Assembly: GCA_009777635.1 (NCBI GenBank)
Contig: WRLK01000005.1
Location: forward strand, 1-64,000
Direction of reading: 5' to 3'
Origin: Oscillospiraceae bacterium
Lineage (GTDB): Bacteria; Bacillota; Clostridia; Oscillospirales; Ruminococcaceae
DNA: 64,000 bases
A program made the translations under genes and the position numbers. Shown here piece by piece: positions 54,358 to 62,177 of the stretch. The notes beneath the pieces were generated by a model that was not told the DNA's origin, ran no database searches, and saw only the letters and a program-made list of their open reading frames with translations. Each line of letters begins with the position of its first letter. The first letter of the stretch is position 1.

Positions 54358-55392
54358 ATACAGCCTATCGATGTACTGTTTCATAAGCGTGGGGTTTTTA
54401 CCGTTTATATACGGGGTTTTTTTCTCAAGAATATCTAGGTTCAGCCGCGCGCATGCGATGTCGGGCTGCATCGAACCGGAGGTTTCTGCAAGTACGCCGT
54501 TTTTCCGCGCAAGAAATGCATTCGGTGCAAACGCGCGGCCCGCGCCCTTTGCCGTGAAGCCGAGCGCCGTGTCGCCGACAAGCACGCTTTGCACGCCGTA
54601 GACGCAAGCTTCCTGAACGCGCATGTTGATTCCGAGCGCCGTGTTGACAGCCGTTTGCCCGCGCGTAAAAACGTTCGGGTTTATGATGATTTGCGCGCCC
54701 ATATTCTTCGCGACCCTTGCAGTCTCAAAGTAGTCTGCGTCTTCACCGATAAGGATTGCAAGCTGGCCCAGCGGCGTGTCAAAAACTTTCAGCTCACAGG
54801 CGGGCCCGATTTCAAGCTCGCGTTCCAGCGCGTTTTGCGAAAGCTTGTCCTGAAAGCCGACAAGGTCGCCTTTATTGTTGAACAAAAACGACCGGTGAAA
54901 CAGCTCGTCCTTTTCAAAATAAACGGTCGATCCCGCCATAATGTAAACGCCGTGGCGCTCAGCAAGCGTTTCCATGGTGTGAAAATAGACGTCGAACACA
55001 ACATCCGAAAAATAGCTTAAGATATCGTTTAAATCCTCGATATCAGGCAGGCCCGTCGAGGCAATCGGGCGAAGCTTCGGCAGCACGGATTTAAACTGCG
55101 GTAAAAACGAAACGGGCAAAAGCCCGGTATACGCCGGGAAGCATACAAGCTGAGCCCGGCGGTTCACAGCGTCCGCCACATACAGGTTCATGTCGATTAT
55201 GTAATCCGCAAGCGACTGGTAATCCTTGCGCAAAACCTGAATGACGGCAACGCGTATATCCTCTGAAAAAATCCTTGAAAGGTTTCCGGCAGGTGAAATA
55301 TGAAGCCTGTCGGTAATTTTTTCAATCTCACCGGCTAAAGACTCGCCGCCCATCAAAAGCGCAAGGCTTGCCGTATTCTCAAAGCGGTTCAC
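54355..55392 (-). CDS. Nitrilase-superfamily protein lacking catalytic Glu and Cys
   Basis: The 345-aa protein has the carbon-nitrogen hydrolase fold: ALAD.. then VAVIQVLRKDYQ, VCFPAYTG, GDLVGFQDKLS, LAILIGEDADYFETARVAKNMGAQIIINPN. In active enzymes the first Glu is in FPE, the Lys in the third block and the Cys in ICYD. Here FPE is FPA and ICYD is IGED, so only the Lys remains. It is unlikely to be a standard amidase. An alternative catalytic set (e.g. Glu/Asp of GED) is possible. It lies alone between the sugar operon and niaX. Confidence 0.8.
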   Translation of the reverse strand: MNRFENTASLALLMGGESLAGEIEKITDRLHISPAGNLSRIFSEDIRVAVIQVLRKDYQSLADYIIDMNLYVADAVNRRAQLVCFPAYTGLLPVSFLPQFKSVLPKLRPIASTGLPDIEDLNDILSYFSDVVFDVYFHTMETLAERHGVYIMAGSTVYFEKDELFHRSFLFNNKGDLVGFQDKLSQNALERELEIGPACELKVFDTPLGQLAILIGEDADYFETARVAKNMGAQIIINPNVFTRGQTAVNTALGINMRVQEACVYGVQSVLVGDTALGFTAKGAGRAFAPNAFLARKNGVLAETSGSMQPDIACARLNLDILEKKTPYINGKNPTLMKQYIDRLY

Positions 55393-55425
55393 GGTATCAC
55401 CTACTTGAAAAGGTTAGGGGGGGTA

Positions 55426-55989
55426 TTAACACTTTTCTAACAATACGCCAAGTGGTTTTTGCTTTTTCAGCGGATATAAAATAATCTGCGCAATTTCAAA
55501 GTCCACCATGCTGTGGACAATCGTTCCAAGCCCTACCAGCAATAAAACCGACATGAAAAATCCCTTTTCAAAATGAATGGCGCTTAAATTGCCGCCGAAG
55601 TAAAAGATACTGACGACAGCAAGCTCTCCCACAGCATGGGCTACCGCGATATAAAACGAGAATATCCTTAGCTTTACCGCGGAAAGCTTGCCCTTTGATA
55701 TTTTGCGCAGATACAATGACCCCGCGAATGCAAACACAATGTGGGTGGAAGCCCTAAGTACAACGATAATGGGAAACCCGCCGAAAAAGAAGCCGATTGT
55801 TGTTCCCGCGGCCACGGCCACGGCCACGACCGGCGAAATGAACATTGCGATAAAAATAGCCGCATGGCTTGCTAAGGTAAATGAAGCCGGTTCTAACAAT
55901 ATTTTAACAGGTGAAAACATAGGTATGATTAATCCGATTGCGATAAGCAAGCCTGCTATTGCAAGTTTCACGGTATTTTGGCTCTTCAT
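55426..55989 (-). CDS. niaX: Niacin ECF transporter S-component NiaX
   Basis: The 187-aa protein has six hydrophobic segments (KLAIAGLLIAIGLIIPMF, ... ) and a GGFPIIVVLRASTHIVFAFAGS stretch typical of the NiaX group of ECF S-components. It binds nicotinic acid or nicotinamide and depends on a shared EcfAAT module not in this window. The assignment rests on the adjacent niaR gene and operator. GGAGGA precedes the ATG. Confidence 0.8.
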   Translation of the reverse strand: MKSQNTVKLAIAGLLIAIGLIIPMFSPVKILLEPASFTLASHAAIFIAMFISPVVAVAVAAGTTIGFFFGGFPIIVVLRASTHIVFAFAGSLYLRKISKGKLSAVKLRIFSFYIAVAHAVGELAVVSIFYFGGNLSAIHFEKGFFMSVLLLVGLGTIVHSMVDFEIAQIILYPLKKQKPLGVLLEKC

Positions 55990-56011
55990 AGAGAAATCCT
56001 CCCAACATCAA

Positions 56012-56035
56012 TTACACGTGTCATAACATATGTAA
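56012..56035 (-). promoter_or_regulatory. Probable NiaR operator
   Basis: Minus strand: TTACATATGT, TATG, ACACGTGTAA, an imperfect 24-bp dyad with 8 of 10 half-site matches. It begins directly after the -10 box of the niaX promoter, covering +1, the classic position for repression. The NiaR gene is immediately upstream. I did not see a matching site upstream of niaR itself. Confidence 0.65.
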
Positions 56036-56064
56036 ACAATACAGGATAATTCTAGTTTTGTCAA
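56036..56064 (-). promoter_or_regulatory. Sigma-A promoter of niaX
   Basis: Minus strand: TTGACA (56064-56059), 17-nt spacer, TATTGT (56041-56036), inside the 78-bp niaR-niaX gap. Confidence 0.7.
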
Positions 56065-56067
56065 AGT

Positions 56068-56586
56068 TTAATTTTGATATAAATACCCGTTTGCTTCCAA
56101 TGAACGGCATACCTGTTCAAAATGAGATTTGTCGCGGCAAGCTATTGTGTGAAGATGCAATCCCATCGTGAGCTCAGACAGCAGCTTAACCTTTGATGAT
56201 TCAACTTGATTCATAAAGGCGTCAACATCAGCCCGCCCGTTGAGATTCAGGCTTCCTGTGATTTCTCCATAAATGTTATGCTCAACGATAGTATTTACAA
56301 CAATAGCTTCTAAATCCACTATTGTATAAAGCTCGGACTTCGTGTTTTCCGGTTTGTGGCAGCAAGCAACTTTGCCTAAATATTGATTCGCTTCCTTAAA
56401 TTTTGAAATCATATACCCTCTTGCAGTTGCAAGAATTTCATGTCCTTGTGCGCGCAGCAACGCAACGTCGCCAACAATAACCTGCCGGCTTACGCTTAGG
56501 GTTTTCGCTAATGATGAAGCGCTTACAGGCGCTTCTTCCCGATTGATTATATTTAGAATTTGCTCTCTGCGTAAATCTGCGTCCAT
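56068..56586 (-). CDS. niaR: Niacin-responsive transcriptional repressor NiaR
   Basis: The ATG at 56586 is chosen (AAAGGA 6 nt upstream); the track ATG has none at proper distance. The 172-aa protein has an N-terminal winged helix (RREQILNIINREEAPVSASSLAKTLSVSRQVIVGDVALL) and a C-terminal 3H domain with conserved His (ACCHKPENTKSELYTIVD, EHNIYGEITG, GLHLHTIACRD). It represses niacin/NAD genes when bound to nicotinate. An extended -10 (TGTTATAAT) lies just upstream on its own strand. Confidence 0.93.
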   Translation of the reverse strand: MDADLRREQILNIINREEAPVSASSLAKTLSVSRQVIVGDVALLRAQGHEILATARGYMISKFKEANQYLGKVACCHKPENTKSELYTIVDLEAIVVNTIVEHNIYGEITGSLNLNGRADVDAFMNQVESSKVKLLSELTMGLHLHTIACRDKSHFEQVCRSLEANGYLYQN

Positions 56587-56631
56587 AATCATTCCTTTCT
56601 TCGACGTACATTATTATAACACAAAGCGGGC

Positions 56632-56660
56632 TTGAAATAAACTTAAAAACCCTCTATAAT
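56632..56660 (+). promoter_or_regulatory. Sigma-A promoter of the 56674-57922 pair
   Basis: TTGAAA (56632-56637), 17-nt spacer, TATAAT (56655-56660). The expected start at about 56667 would fall inside the SD of the GTG at 56674, leaving a very short leader. Confidence 0.7.
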
Positions 56661-56673
56661 TTAGGAGAAGGGT

Positions 56674-57183
56674 GTGATTTCATTGGATATGGATTTGAGA
56701 ACCGAAAAAATATACGATTATTACAAGGATCAATATGAGATAACCTACGATACGAAGGCGTTTGGTGTTTTCGTTCCGTATATTGCAAAAAGAAGCGACA
56801 GGCAGGAGAAAACAGTCCTGGGCTTTCGTATAGGCAAGGAGATATACGGGCCGGAAGCTTGCGAATATGTTTTCATTTTAAAATATGACGTTTTGACAAA
56901 AGACTTAGAAAAGCAGATTGAAGAGATGCTGGCTTCTGCTGAAAAGGGATATGTGAAGCCCGGTCCGGACCATGCGTTTACATTTTTGACAGCGATCATC
57001 GTTACGGATAAAATTGACGACGACGCCACTACATCCATAAAAAAATTCAAGCTAAGCCATAATCGCCAGAGGGACGGCTTTACAATGGCGCGTATCGCAG
57101 TACTTTTGCCGGACGGTAAGTGTATTTGCAGCAAGGACGGCAAAGATTTGCAGCGGCTGATTGAAAAAAAGATTATGAAGTAA
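56674..57183 (+). CDS. Hypothetical protein
   Basis: GTG at 56674 (MISLDMDLRTEKIYD) has AGGAG at 6 nt; TTG 56683 or ATG 56689 are possible if transcription starts at about 56667. The 169-aa protein is soluble and mixed alpha/beta with no signal or membrane segment (GFRIGKEIYGPEACEYVFILKYD, HAFTFLTAIIVTDKIDDDA). I do not recognise a family. Probably co-transcribed with the phosphatase 10 bp downstream. Confidence 0.72.
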   Translation: MISLDMDLRTEKIYDYYKDQYEITYDTKAFGVFVPYIAKRSDRQEKTVLGFRIGKEIYGPEACEYVFILKYDVLTKDLEKQIEEMLASAEKGYVKPGPDHAFTFLTAIIVTDKIDDDATTSIKKFKLSHNRQRDGFTMARIAVLLPDGKCICSKDGKDLQRLIEKKIMK

Positions 57184-57193
57184 GGAAAAAGAT

Positions 57194-57922
57194 ATGGATT
57201 TGAAATGTCGCCTGTACGATATATCCGGCATACCGAACATGCGGGATTTGGGCGGGTATGCGACAAAAGACGGCAGGTGCGTTGTGATGGGCAGGTTTAT
57301 CCGCTCCACAGCGCTCAATGACATCGGAAGCGACGCCGTTTTAAAACTAAAAGAGCTGGGCATAGATTGCGTGATTGACCTGCGCTCAAAACTGGAGCGC
57401 AAACGCGCGCCTGATATCATTGAAAACCATGACGGCATCCACTTTGTACATGTGCCGATGCTGGACAACATCCAGTCGAATTTTGTAAACGGGAATTTCA
57501 GCGGCGATTTCCCGGCGTCGATGACAGAGATGTACATCGGGCTCCTTGACAATTACAGCGATTTATTCAAAACCATTTTTGAGGTCTTCGCCGATAAACG
57601 GTTTTCACATTATCTGTTCCACTGCACGGCCGGGAAAGACCGCACCGGTGTTACTGCCATGCTGCTTTTGGGGCTTGCCGGAGTCCCTGCCGAAATCATC
57701 GCGGAGGATTATTCTTATACCCGTTTCCTGTTTGATCCCACGCCTGTTGAGGACTTTCCGTTTGAAATCCCGAAATATCTGTTTGAATCGGCGCCTCATA
57801 CAATGCTTGCTACCATCAGGCACATCGATGAAAGATACGGCGGGATAAAACAGTACCTTTCATGTATTGGAATAAGAGATGGGGATATGCAATCCGTTTT
57901 GGACAAGCTCTTAAAAGAATAA
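57194..57922 (+). CDS. Tyrosine-protein phosphatase (Y_phosphatase3 family)
   Basis: The 242-aa protein has GIPNMRDLGGYATKDGRCV near the N-terminus, VIDLRSKLERKRAPD, and the P-loop HCTAGKDRTGVTAML at about 142, which has the catalytic Cys and Arg of a CX5R phosphatase. Relatives act on phosphotyrosine or small sugar and inositol phosphates. AAGGA precedes the ATG. Confidence 0.92.
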   Translation: MDLKCRLYDISGIPNMRDLGGYATKDGRCVVMGRFIRSTALNDIGSDAVLKLKELGIDCVIDLRSKLERKRAPDIIENHDGIHFVHVPMLDNIQSNFVNGNFSGDFPASMTEMYIGLLDNYSDLFKTIFEVFADKRFSHYLFHCTAGKDRTGVTAMLLLGLAGVPAEIIAEDYSYTRFLFDPTPVEDFPFEIPKYLFESAPHTMLATIRHIDERYGGIKQYLSCIGIRDGDMQSVLDKLLKE

Positions 57923-57928
57923 AGGAAA

Positions 57929-57963
57929 GGGGCCGCAGTTCAATACGGCTCCATATCCTTTTT
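57929..57963. terminator. Bidirectional terminator between the phosphatase and btuD
   Basis: GGGGCCG and CGGCTCC pair over CAGTTCAATA, followed by ATATCCTTTTT on the plus side; on the minus side CTTTCCTTTATT follows. The T-run contains the btuD stop codon. Confidence 0.7.
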
Positions 57964-58720
57964 AGCTCTCCCATTGCGAAAGAATTTTACGCATCCACGC
58001 ATGAACGTCCATCGAATAAACGTCTTGAAGGTTACGGCGGCTAAGCACCGTTTCAGCGTCGCCCGCGGAAACGATGCGACCGTGGCTTAGCAGCATGACG
58101 TCGGTACCGTAGGCCCTTGCAAGGCTTAAATCATGCACCACCGATATGACCGCGCGTCCCGGCTGCTTCACCCATTTTCGCACTTGCTCAAATACCTGCT
58201 TTTGGTATACCAGATCAAGGTGGTTCGTCGGCTCGTCGAGGATTAGAATATTAGGGTCCTGGGCTAACGCCTGCGCTAAAAACGCGCGCTGCAATTCACC
58301 GCCCGACAGCGTGAGCACCGATTGGTTCTCCAAAGCCAGCATTCCCGTCATTTCAAGGGCTTTTTGAACGCTTTCCCTGTCTTTGCCGCTTGCCCGCTTG
58401 AAAATCCCTTGCGAATATGAATAACGGCCCATCCTGACGATCTCGCCTGCCGTAAAGGAATAGGCGACCGCGTTCGTCTGGCTTAAAGCCCCGATTTTTT
58501 GCGCCAAGACAGCCGGCTTCATACGGCTTACATCCTGCCCTTTATACAGTACATCCCCCGTATACGGAACGTTTTGCACAATGGCTTTAATCATACTGCT
58601 TTTACCTGAACCGTTAGGGCCCACTACCACAAGCCATCTGTTTTCATGAAGGGAAAAGCTTATGTTATCAACGATTGTGAGGGCTCCGTATTGAACGGTT
58701 AGGTTCTTGACTTCGAGCAT
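57962..58720 (-). CDS. btuD: Cobalamin ABC transporter ATP-binding protein (BtuD/FecE type)
   Basis: The 252-aa ATPase has Walker A GPNGSGKSS, signature LSGGELQRAFLA, Walker B ILILDEPTNHLD and the switch His in VVHDLS. FecCD/BtuCD-type importers cannot be told apart by sequence alone, but the cobalamin riboswitch upstream assigns the substrate. It lies 2 bp after btuC. Confidence 0.88.
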   Translation of the reverse strand: MLEVKNLTVQYGALTIVDNISFSLHENRWLVVVGPNGSGKSSMIKAIVQNVPYTGDVLYKGQDVSRMKPAVLAQKIGALSQTNAVAYSFTAGEIVRMGRYSYSQGIFKRASGKDRESVQKALEMTGMLALENQSVLTLSGGELQRAFLAQALAQDPNILILDEPTNHLDLVYQKQVFEQVRKWVKQPGRAVISVVHDLSLARAYGTDVMLLSHGRIVSAGDAETVLSRRNLQDVYSMDVHAWMRKILSQWES

Positions 58721-58722
58721 TG

Positions 58723-59742
58723 CTATCTCACTTTCCTTGAAGTATAAAAGATATATACGAATACGACCGAGCCGATAAGCGAGGTTACGACTCCTAAGGG
58801 GAGCTCTAACGGCCGCAGCGCCGTGCGTCCTAAAAGGTCGGCGAGCATCAGGAATATCGCCCCCGAAAACATGGAAGCCGGAAGCAGCCGCTTATGTCCG
58901 GGACCTGAAAGCATGCGTGTCATATGCGGTATCACAAGCCCCACGAACGCAACCGTGCCGCCGATGGATACGCATACACCCATAAGCGCGGATACCGTAA
59001 GCATTACGTTGAGCTTTACTTTTTTCACATCAACGCCGATATTTCGCGCGTTGTCCTCACCTGTGGCAAAGGCGTCCAATTCCCGGGCATAACGGATGAG
59101 CACAGCGCCGAAAAACACAAGCGCTAAAAGCAGCGTCAGGGCGTTTTGGTAGCTGCTTTGCGCAAGGGAGCCCATCATCCAGAAGGTGATCGGGCGCAGC
59201 TTGTCGCCCGAAAACGTGATGATAAAGCTTATGATGCTGTTTGCAAACATGGAAAAGACGATGCCTATCAGTATTATTGTGTTTGTGGACAGCGAATAGT
59301 CCAATTTATATGCCAGTGACAATATGACAACCAGTGACAAAAAGGCAAAAAGCATGGCCATGATCATTGTTCCTGCAAGCGGTACGCCCGGTATCGTTAT
59401 GCCAAATCCGATGGATATGACCGCGCCCAGCGACGCGCCCGATGAAACCCCTAGCGTTGAGCAGTCAGCAAGGGGGTTTTGCAAAAGACCCTGCATCGAC
59501 GCGCCGCACAGCGAAAGCGCCGCGCCCACAAGCGCAACGCACAGCACGCGCGGAAGCCGCACCGACAGTATGATCGGAGCCGATACCCCGTCTAAAGCCG
59601 GCTGTGACGCAAACATGGACGCAATCGTTTGCAGCACCTCCGGAGCCGGGACATTGACGCTTCCGACGCAGACGCACAAAAGCGCGGCCAGAACGGTTGC
59701 AATACCGTAATAAAGGTATTGTAAATTGCTAAAAGTTTTCAT
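58723..59742 (-). CDS. btuC: Cobalamin ABC transporter permease (BtuC/FecCD type)
   Basis: The 339-aa membrane protein has about 10 helices and FecCD family blocks RLPRVLCVALVGAALSLCGASMQGLLQNPLA and TVAFVGLVIPHMTRML. The start overlaps the btuF stop by 4 nt (ATGA). Confidence 0.9.
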   Translation of the reverse strand: MKTFSNLQYLYYGIATVLAALLCVCVGSVNVPAPEVLQTIASMFASQPALDGVSAPIILSVRLPRVLCVALVGAALSLCGASMQGLLQNPLADCSTLGVSSGASLGAVISIGFGITIPGVPLAGTMIMAMLFAFLSLVVILSLAYKLDYSLSTNTIILIGIVFSMFANSIISFIITFSGDKLRPITFWMMGSLAQSSYQNALTLLLALVFFGAVLIRYARELDAFATGEDNARNIGVDVKKVKLNVMLTVSALMGVCVSIGGTVAFVGLVIPHMTRMLSGPGHKRLLPASMFSGAIFLMLADLLGRTALRPLELPLGVVTSLIGSVVFVYIFYTSRKVR

Positions 59743-60665
59743 GTTACCCTCGTATATTCATACAGCGCTTCAGCCGCGTTTACAAGCCTTGGGCCCGGGC
59801 GGGCGACCTCGTCGTTTCCTATGACGAACACAGCTCCGTTTTTGACTGCCGTAATATTTTCCCATCCGGAGCGTGCCAAAATCTCATCCGCAGGCTCAGG
59901 TCCGTCGCCGAAGTACATTGTGATGGTGACGATATAGTCCGGGTCGCGCTGGATGATTTGCTCCTCGGAAATCTCGGCCCAGCCATCCACGTCGTCAAAG
60001 GCGTTGCGAAGCCCCAGCATCGCGGCAAGCTCGTCCATAAAAGTATTTTTACCCGCCGTCCAAAGCCCGTGTTCAAGCGGCGAAACCTCAAAGTATACGG
60101 TCTTTCCATGCGCTTCATAAGATTTCGACTCCATTTCGGCGAAGGACTGCTTCATGCTGTCAACAAGCTCCTTTGCCTGTGCTTCCCTGCCTGTAACCGC
60201 GCCGATAATCCCGATTGAGGCGTACACTCCGGCGATATCGGATGCGTTGTTTACGATCACTTTCACACCTGTGCTTTCTAAAGCGCGCACCTGTTCATTG
60301 CCATGATTCATTTGCGATATTAAAACCACATCCGGCAAAAGCGCCATGACCTGCTCGACGTTTAGGCTGTCGCCCGATTCCACGGACAGGACGTTAAGCG
60401 CCGCTTCGGGATAATCGCAATATATTCCGCGCCCGACTAGCAAGTCCCCCGCGCCAATGGCATACAGGATTTCAACGTCGGCCGGCATGATTGCGACAAT
60501 GCGGGCCGCGGGCTTTTCCAGCGTGATTTCGCGCCCCGCCATATCGGTCACGGCAATGGCGGAGGCATGCGCCGTCCCTGCGTTTTCCTGAAAAACGAAC
60601 GTGCCGCAGGCGGAAAGCGAAGCCAATGAGATGATCGCAAGTAATACAGCAATACTTTTTTTCAT
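59739..60665 (-). CDS. btuF: Cobalamin-binding lipoprotein (BtuF-like)
   Basis: The 308-aa precursor has a lipoprotein signal (LASLSACG) and a class III binding-protein fold (VTDMAGREITLEKPAARIVAIMPADVEILYAIGAGDLLVGR, LPDVVLISQMNHGN, WAEISEEQIIQRDPDYIVT). Immediately downstream of the cobalamin riboswitch and its terminator; GGAGGT SD. Siderophore or heme binding is the alternative, made unlikely by the riboswitch. Confidence 0.88.
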   Translation of the reverse strand: MKKSIAVLLAIISLASLSACGTFVFQENAGTAHASAIAVTDMAGREITLEKPAARIVAIMPADVEILYAIGAGDLLVGRGIYCDYPEAALNVLSVESGDSLNVEQVMALLPDVVLISQMNHGNEQVRALESTGVKVIVNNASDIAGVYASIGIIGAVTGREAQAKELVDSMKQSFAEMESKSYEAHGKTVYFEVSPLEHGLWTAGKNTFMDELAAMLGLRNAFDDVDGWAEISEEQIIQRDPDYIVTITMYFGDGPEPADEILARSGWENITAVKNGAVFVIGNDEVARPGPRLVNAAEALYEYTRVT

Positions 60666-60689
60666 GGGAACCTCCGTGTTCTATAAAAT

Positions 60690-60723
60690 AAAACGTGCGG
60701 GAGCAGCTGCTCCGGCACGTTTT
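60690..60723 (-). terminator. Expression-platform terminator of the cobalamin riboswitch
   Basis: Minus strand: AAAACGTGC, GGAGCAGCTGCTCC core, GCACGTTTTATTTT. The strong stem and T-run lie 25 bp before the btuF start, so riboswitch regulation is by premature termination. Confidence 0.85.
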
Positions 60724-60777
60724 AAGTACGACATACATAAACCGCATGCACCTTTTGAGTCCGAAAAGCTGCACTTT

Positions 60778-60847
60778 GAACCTGTATTCAATAATGAGAA
60801 AATCCGCAATGGCCTCCAGAACGGCGTTGATTATTGAATATGGGTTC
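60778..60847. repeat. Palindromic repeat, copy 2 (70 bp), inside the btu leader
   Basis: Ends GAACCTGTATTCAATAAT and ATTATTGAATATGGGTTC pair in 16 of 18 positions. The first 30 bases match copy 1 (26238) in 27. The interior is shorter than copy 1. It sits between the riboswitch aptamer and the terminator. Confidence 0.75.
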
Positions 60848-60852
60848 TTAAT

Positions 60853-61027
60853 CATACGGATGTGTTCTGACTTAAACATCAACACGGTTTTTCGCCTTCC
60901 CAAAATTTCTTTCAGTGGCTTTAAGAATCGGTGCAACTCTTAAAAAACCGCTCCGTTATTACAGCAGCGTTCCTGTGCGGGATTTCCACCCGGCTTCCTG
61001 TGCGGTGTTTCGCACAAAATCCGTATG
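60853..61027 (-). promoter_or_regulatory. Cobalamin (B12) riboswitch
   Basis: On the minus strand the order of conserved parts is P1 CATACGGAT, GAAGCCGGGTGGAAATCC, the AGCCACTG element, GGGAAGGCG, AAGTCAGAACAC, then ATCCGTATG closing P1. Together these identify a cobalamin riboswitch about 175 nt long. It controls btuFCD with the terminator at 60690. Confidence 0.95.
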
Positions 61028-61047
61028 ACAATATGAAATTTGTAAAA

Positions 61048-61076
61048 ATCATAACATAAATGTCGCTTAACGTCAA
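61048..61076 (-). promoter_or_regulatory. Sigma-A promoter of the btu riboswitch transcript
   Basis: Minus strand: TTGACG (61076-61071), 17-nt spacer, TATGAT (61053-61048), starting about 20 nt before the aptamer. Confidence 0.75.
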
Positions 61077-61113
61077 TAGACCTTTTCGAGACTTCAGGGC
61101 AAGAGGTCCGCTC

Positions 61114-61142
61114 TTGCTATAAAGGCTTTTTTGATGTAATAT
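61114..61142 (+). promoter_or_regulatory. Probable promoter of the ECF-DUF1893 gene
   Basis: TTGCTA (61114-61119), 17-nt spacer, TAATAT (61137-61142), 35 bp before the ATG at 61177. Confidence 0.5.
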
Positions 61143-61176
61143 TAGAATCAACGGTCAATACTGAAAGGGTGGTTTT

Positions 61177-62166
61177 ATGCTTAAAAGAAACGAATCTTAC
61201 CGCTTAGTAACAGCGGGACTTCTCACGGCGATCGGACTGATCCTGCCATATTTTACTTCACATGCTTTCGGCGTGCCCGGCACAATCCTTTTGCCGATGC
61301 ATATACCGATTTTATTGTGCGGTCTTCTGTGCGGGCCTAAATACGGCGCAATATGCGGGCTTATCGTCCCGGTAATATCAAGTGCGCTGACCGGAATGCC
61401 TCCGGCATACCCAATGCTGCCGATCATGGCGGTCCAACTGTTTGCAATGGGATTTGTAAGCGGACTGCTTTACCGCAAACTGAACATAAATCTTTACGCC
61501 GCCCTGATAGGCGGGATGATTACCGGGCAGGCGGTATACGGCCTTATGTTCTACGCGCTTTTATTTATCGGCAGCGGCGAGCTGCGCGCGTTATCGGTTC
61601 CGGCTGCAATCATGGCGGGGCTTCCCGGGCTTATCATCCAGCTTACGCTGATACCGGCTATTGTTTATATACTCCGGAAATACGCGGCAGTCCTTTTTGA
61701 AGACGCTAAGGCGCCGGCTAAAAAGGCGGACGCCGTAAAAGAAAGCGCTCTTAATTTAATCGCGGGCGGATCAGTATCCTGCGTCGTTATAAAAGACGGC
61801 GTAATTGCCCATACCGCGGACGGGCGCGGCGTTTCCCCTTTAATCAATATCTACGGCAGTGATTCCGGCCTGCTAAAGGACGCCTTTGTTGTAGATAAAA
61901 TTATCGGCAAGGCGGCGGCGATGATATTGGTTTTGGGCGGCGCAAAACGCGCGCATGGCTCAGTTATGAGCGCCTCGGGCCGCGCGTATCTTGAAAGGCA
62001 CGGCGTCATAGCCGAATACGGCCGCTGTGTGGACGTTATTTCAAACCGCGGCGGTAACGGAATTTGCCCGATTGAAAAATCAGTGATATCCATCGACGAC
62101 CCCGAGGAGGGGATGAAGGTTATCACCTCTACGATAGACGAGCTTAGAAAAGCGGCCGGCCACTGA
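61177..62166 (+). CDS. ECF transporter S-component fused to DUF1893 domain
   Basis: The 329-aa protein has AAAGGGTGG upstream. Residues 1-165 form an ECF S-component with six hydrophobic segments (HIPILLCGLLCGPKYGAICG). After a charged linker (EDAKAPAKKADAVKES), residues about 190-325 form a DUF1893 domain: LIAGGSVSCVVIKDGVIAHTADGRGVSPL, VVDKIIGKAAAMILVLGGAK and NRGGNGICPIEKSV. DUF1893 has a deaminase-like fold of unknown role. The substrate is unknown; the divergent btu operon suggests a vitamin. The fusion is unusual but could be a fixed family. Confidence 0.83.
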   Translation: MLKRNESYRLVTAGLLTAIGLILPYFTSHAFGVPGTILLPMHIPILLCGLLCGPKYGAICGLIVPVISSALTGMPPAYPMLPIMAVQLFAMGFVSGLLYRKLNINLYAALIGGMITGQAVYGLMFYALLFIGSGELRALSVPAAIMAGLPGLIIQLTLIPAIVYILRKYAAVLFEDAKAPAKKADAVKESALNLIAGGSVSCVVIKDGVIAHTADGRGVSPLINIYGSDSGLLKDAFVVDKIIGKAAAMILVLGGAKRAHGSVMSASGRAYLERHGVIAEYGRCVDVISNRGGNGICPIEKSVISIDDPEEGMKVITSTIDELRKAAGH

Positions 62167-62177
62167 AAACGGCACGG

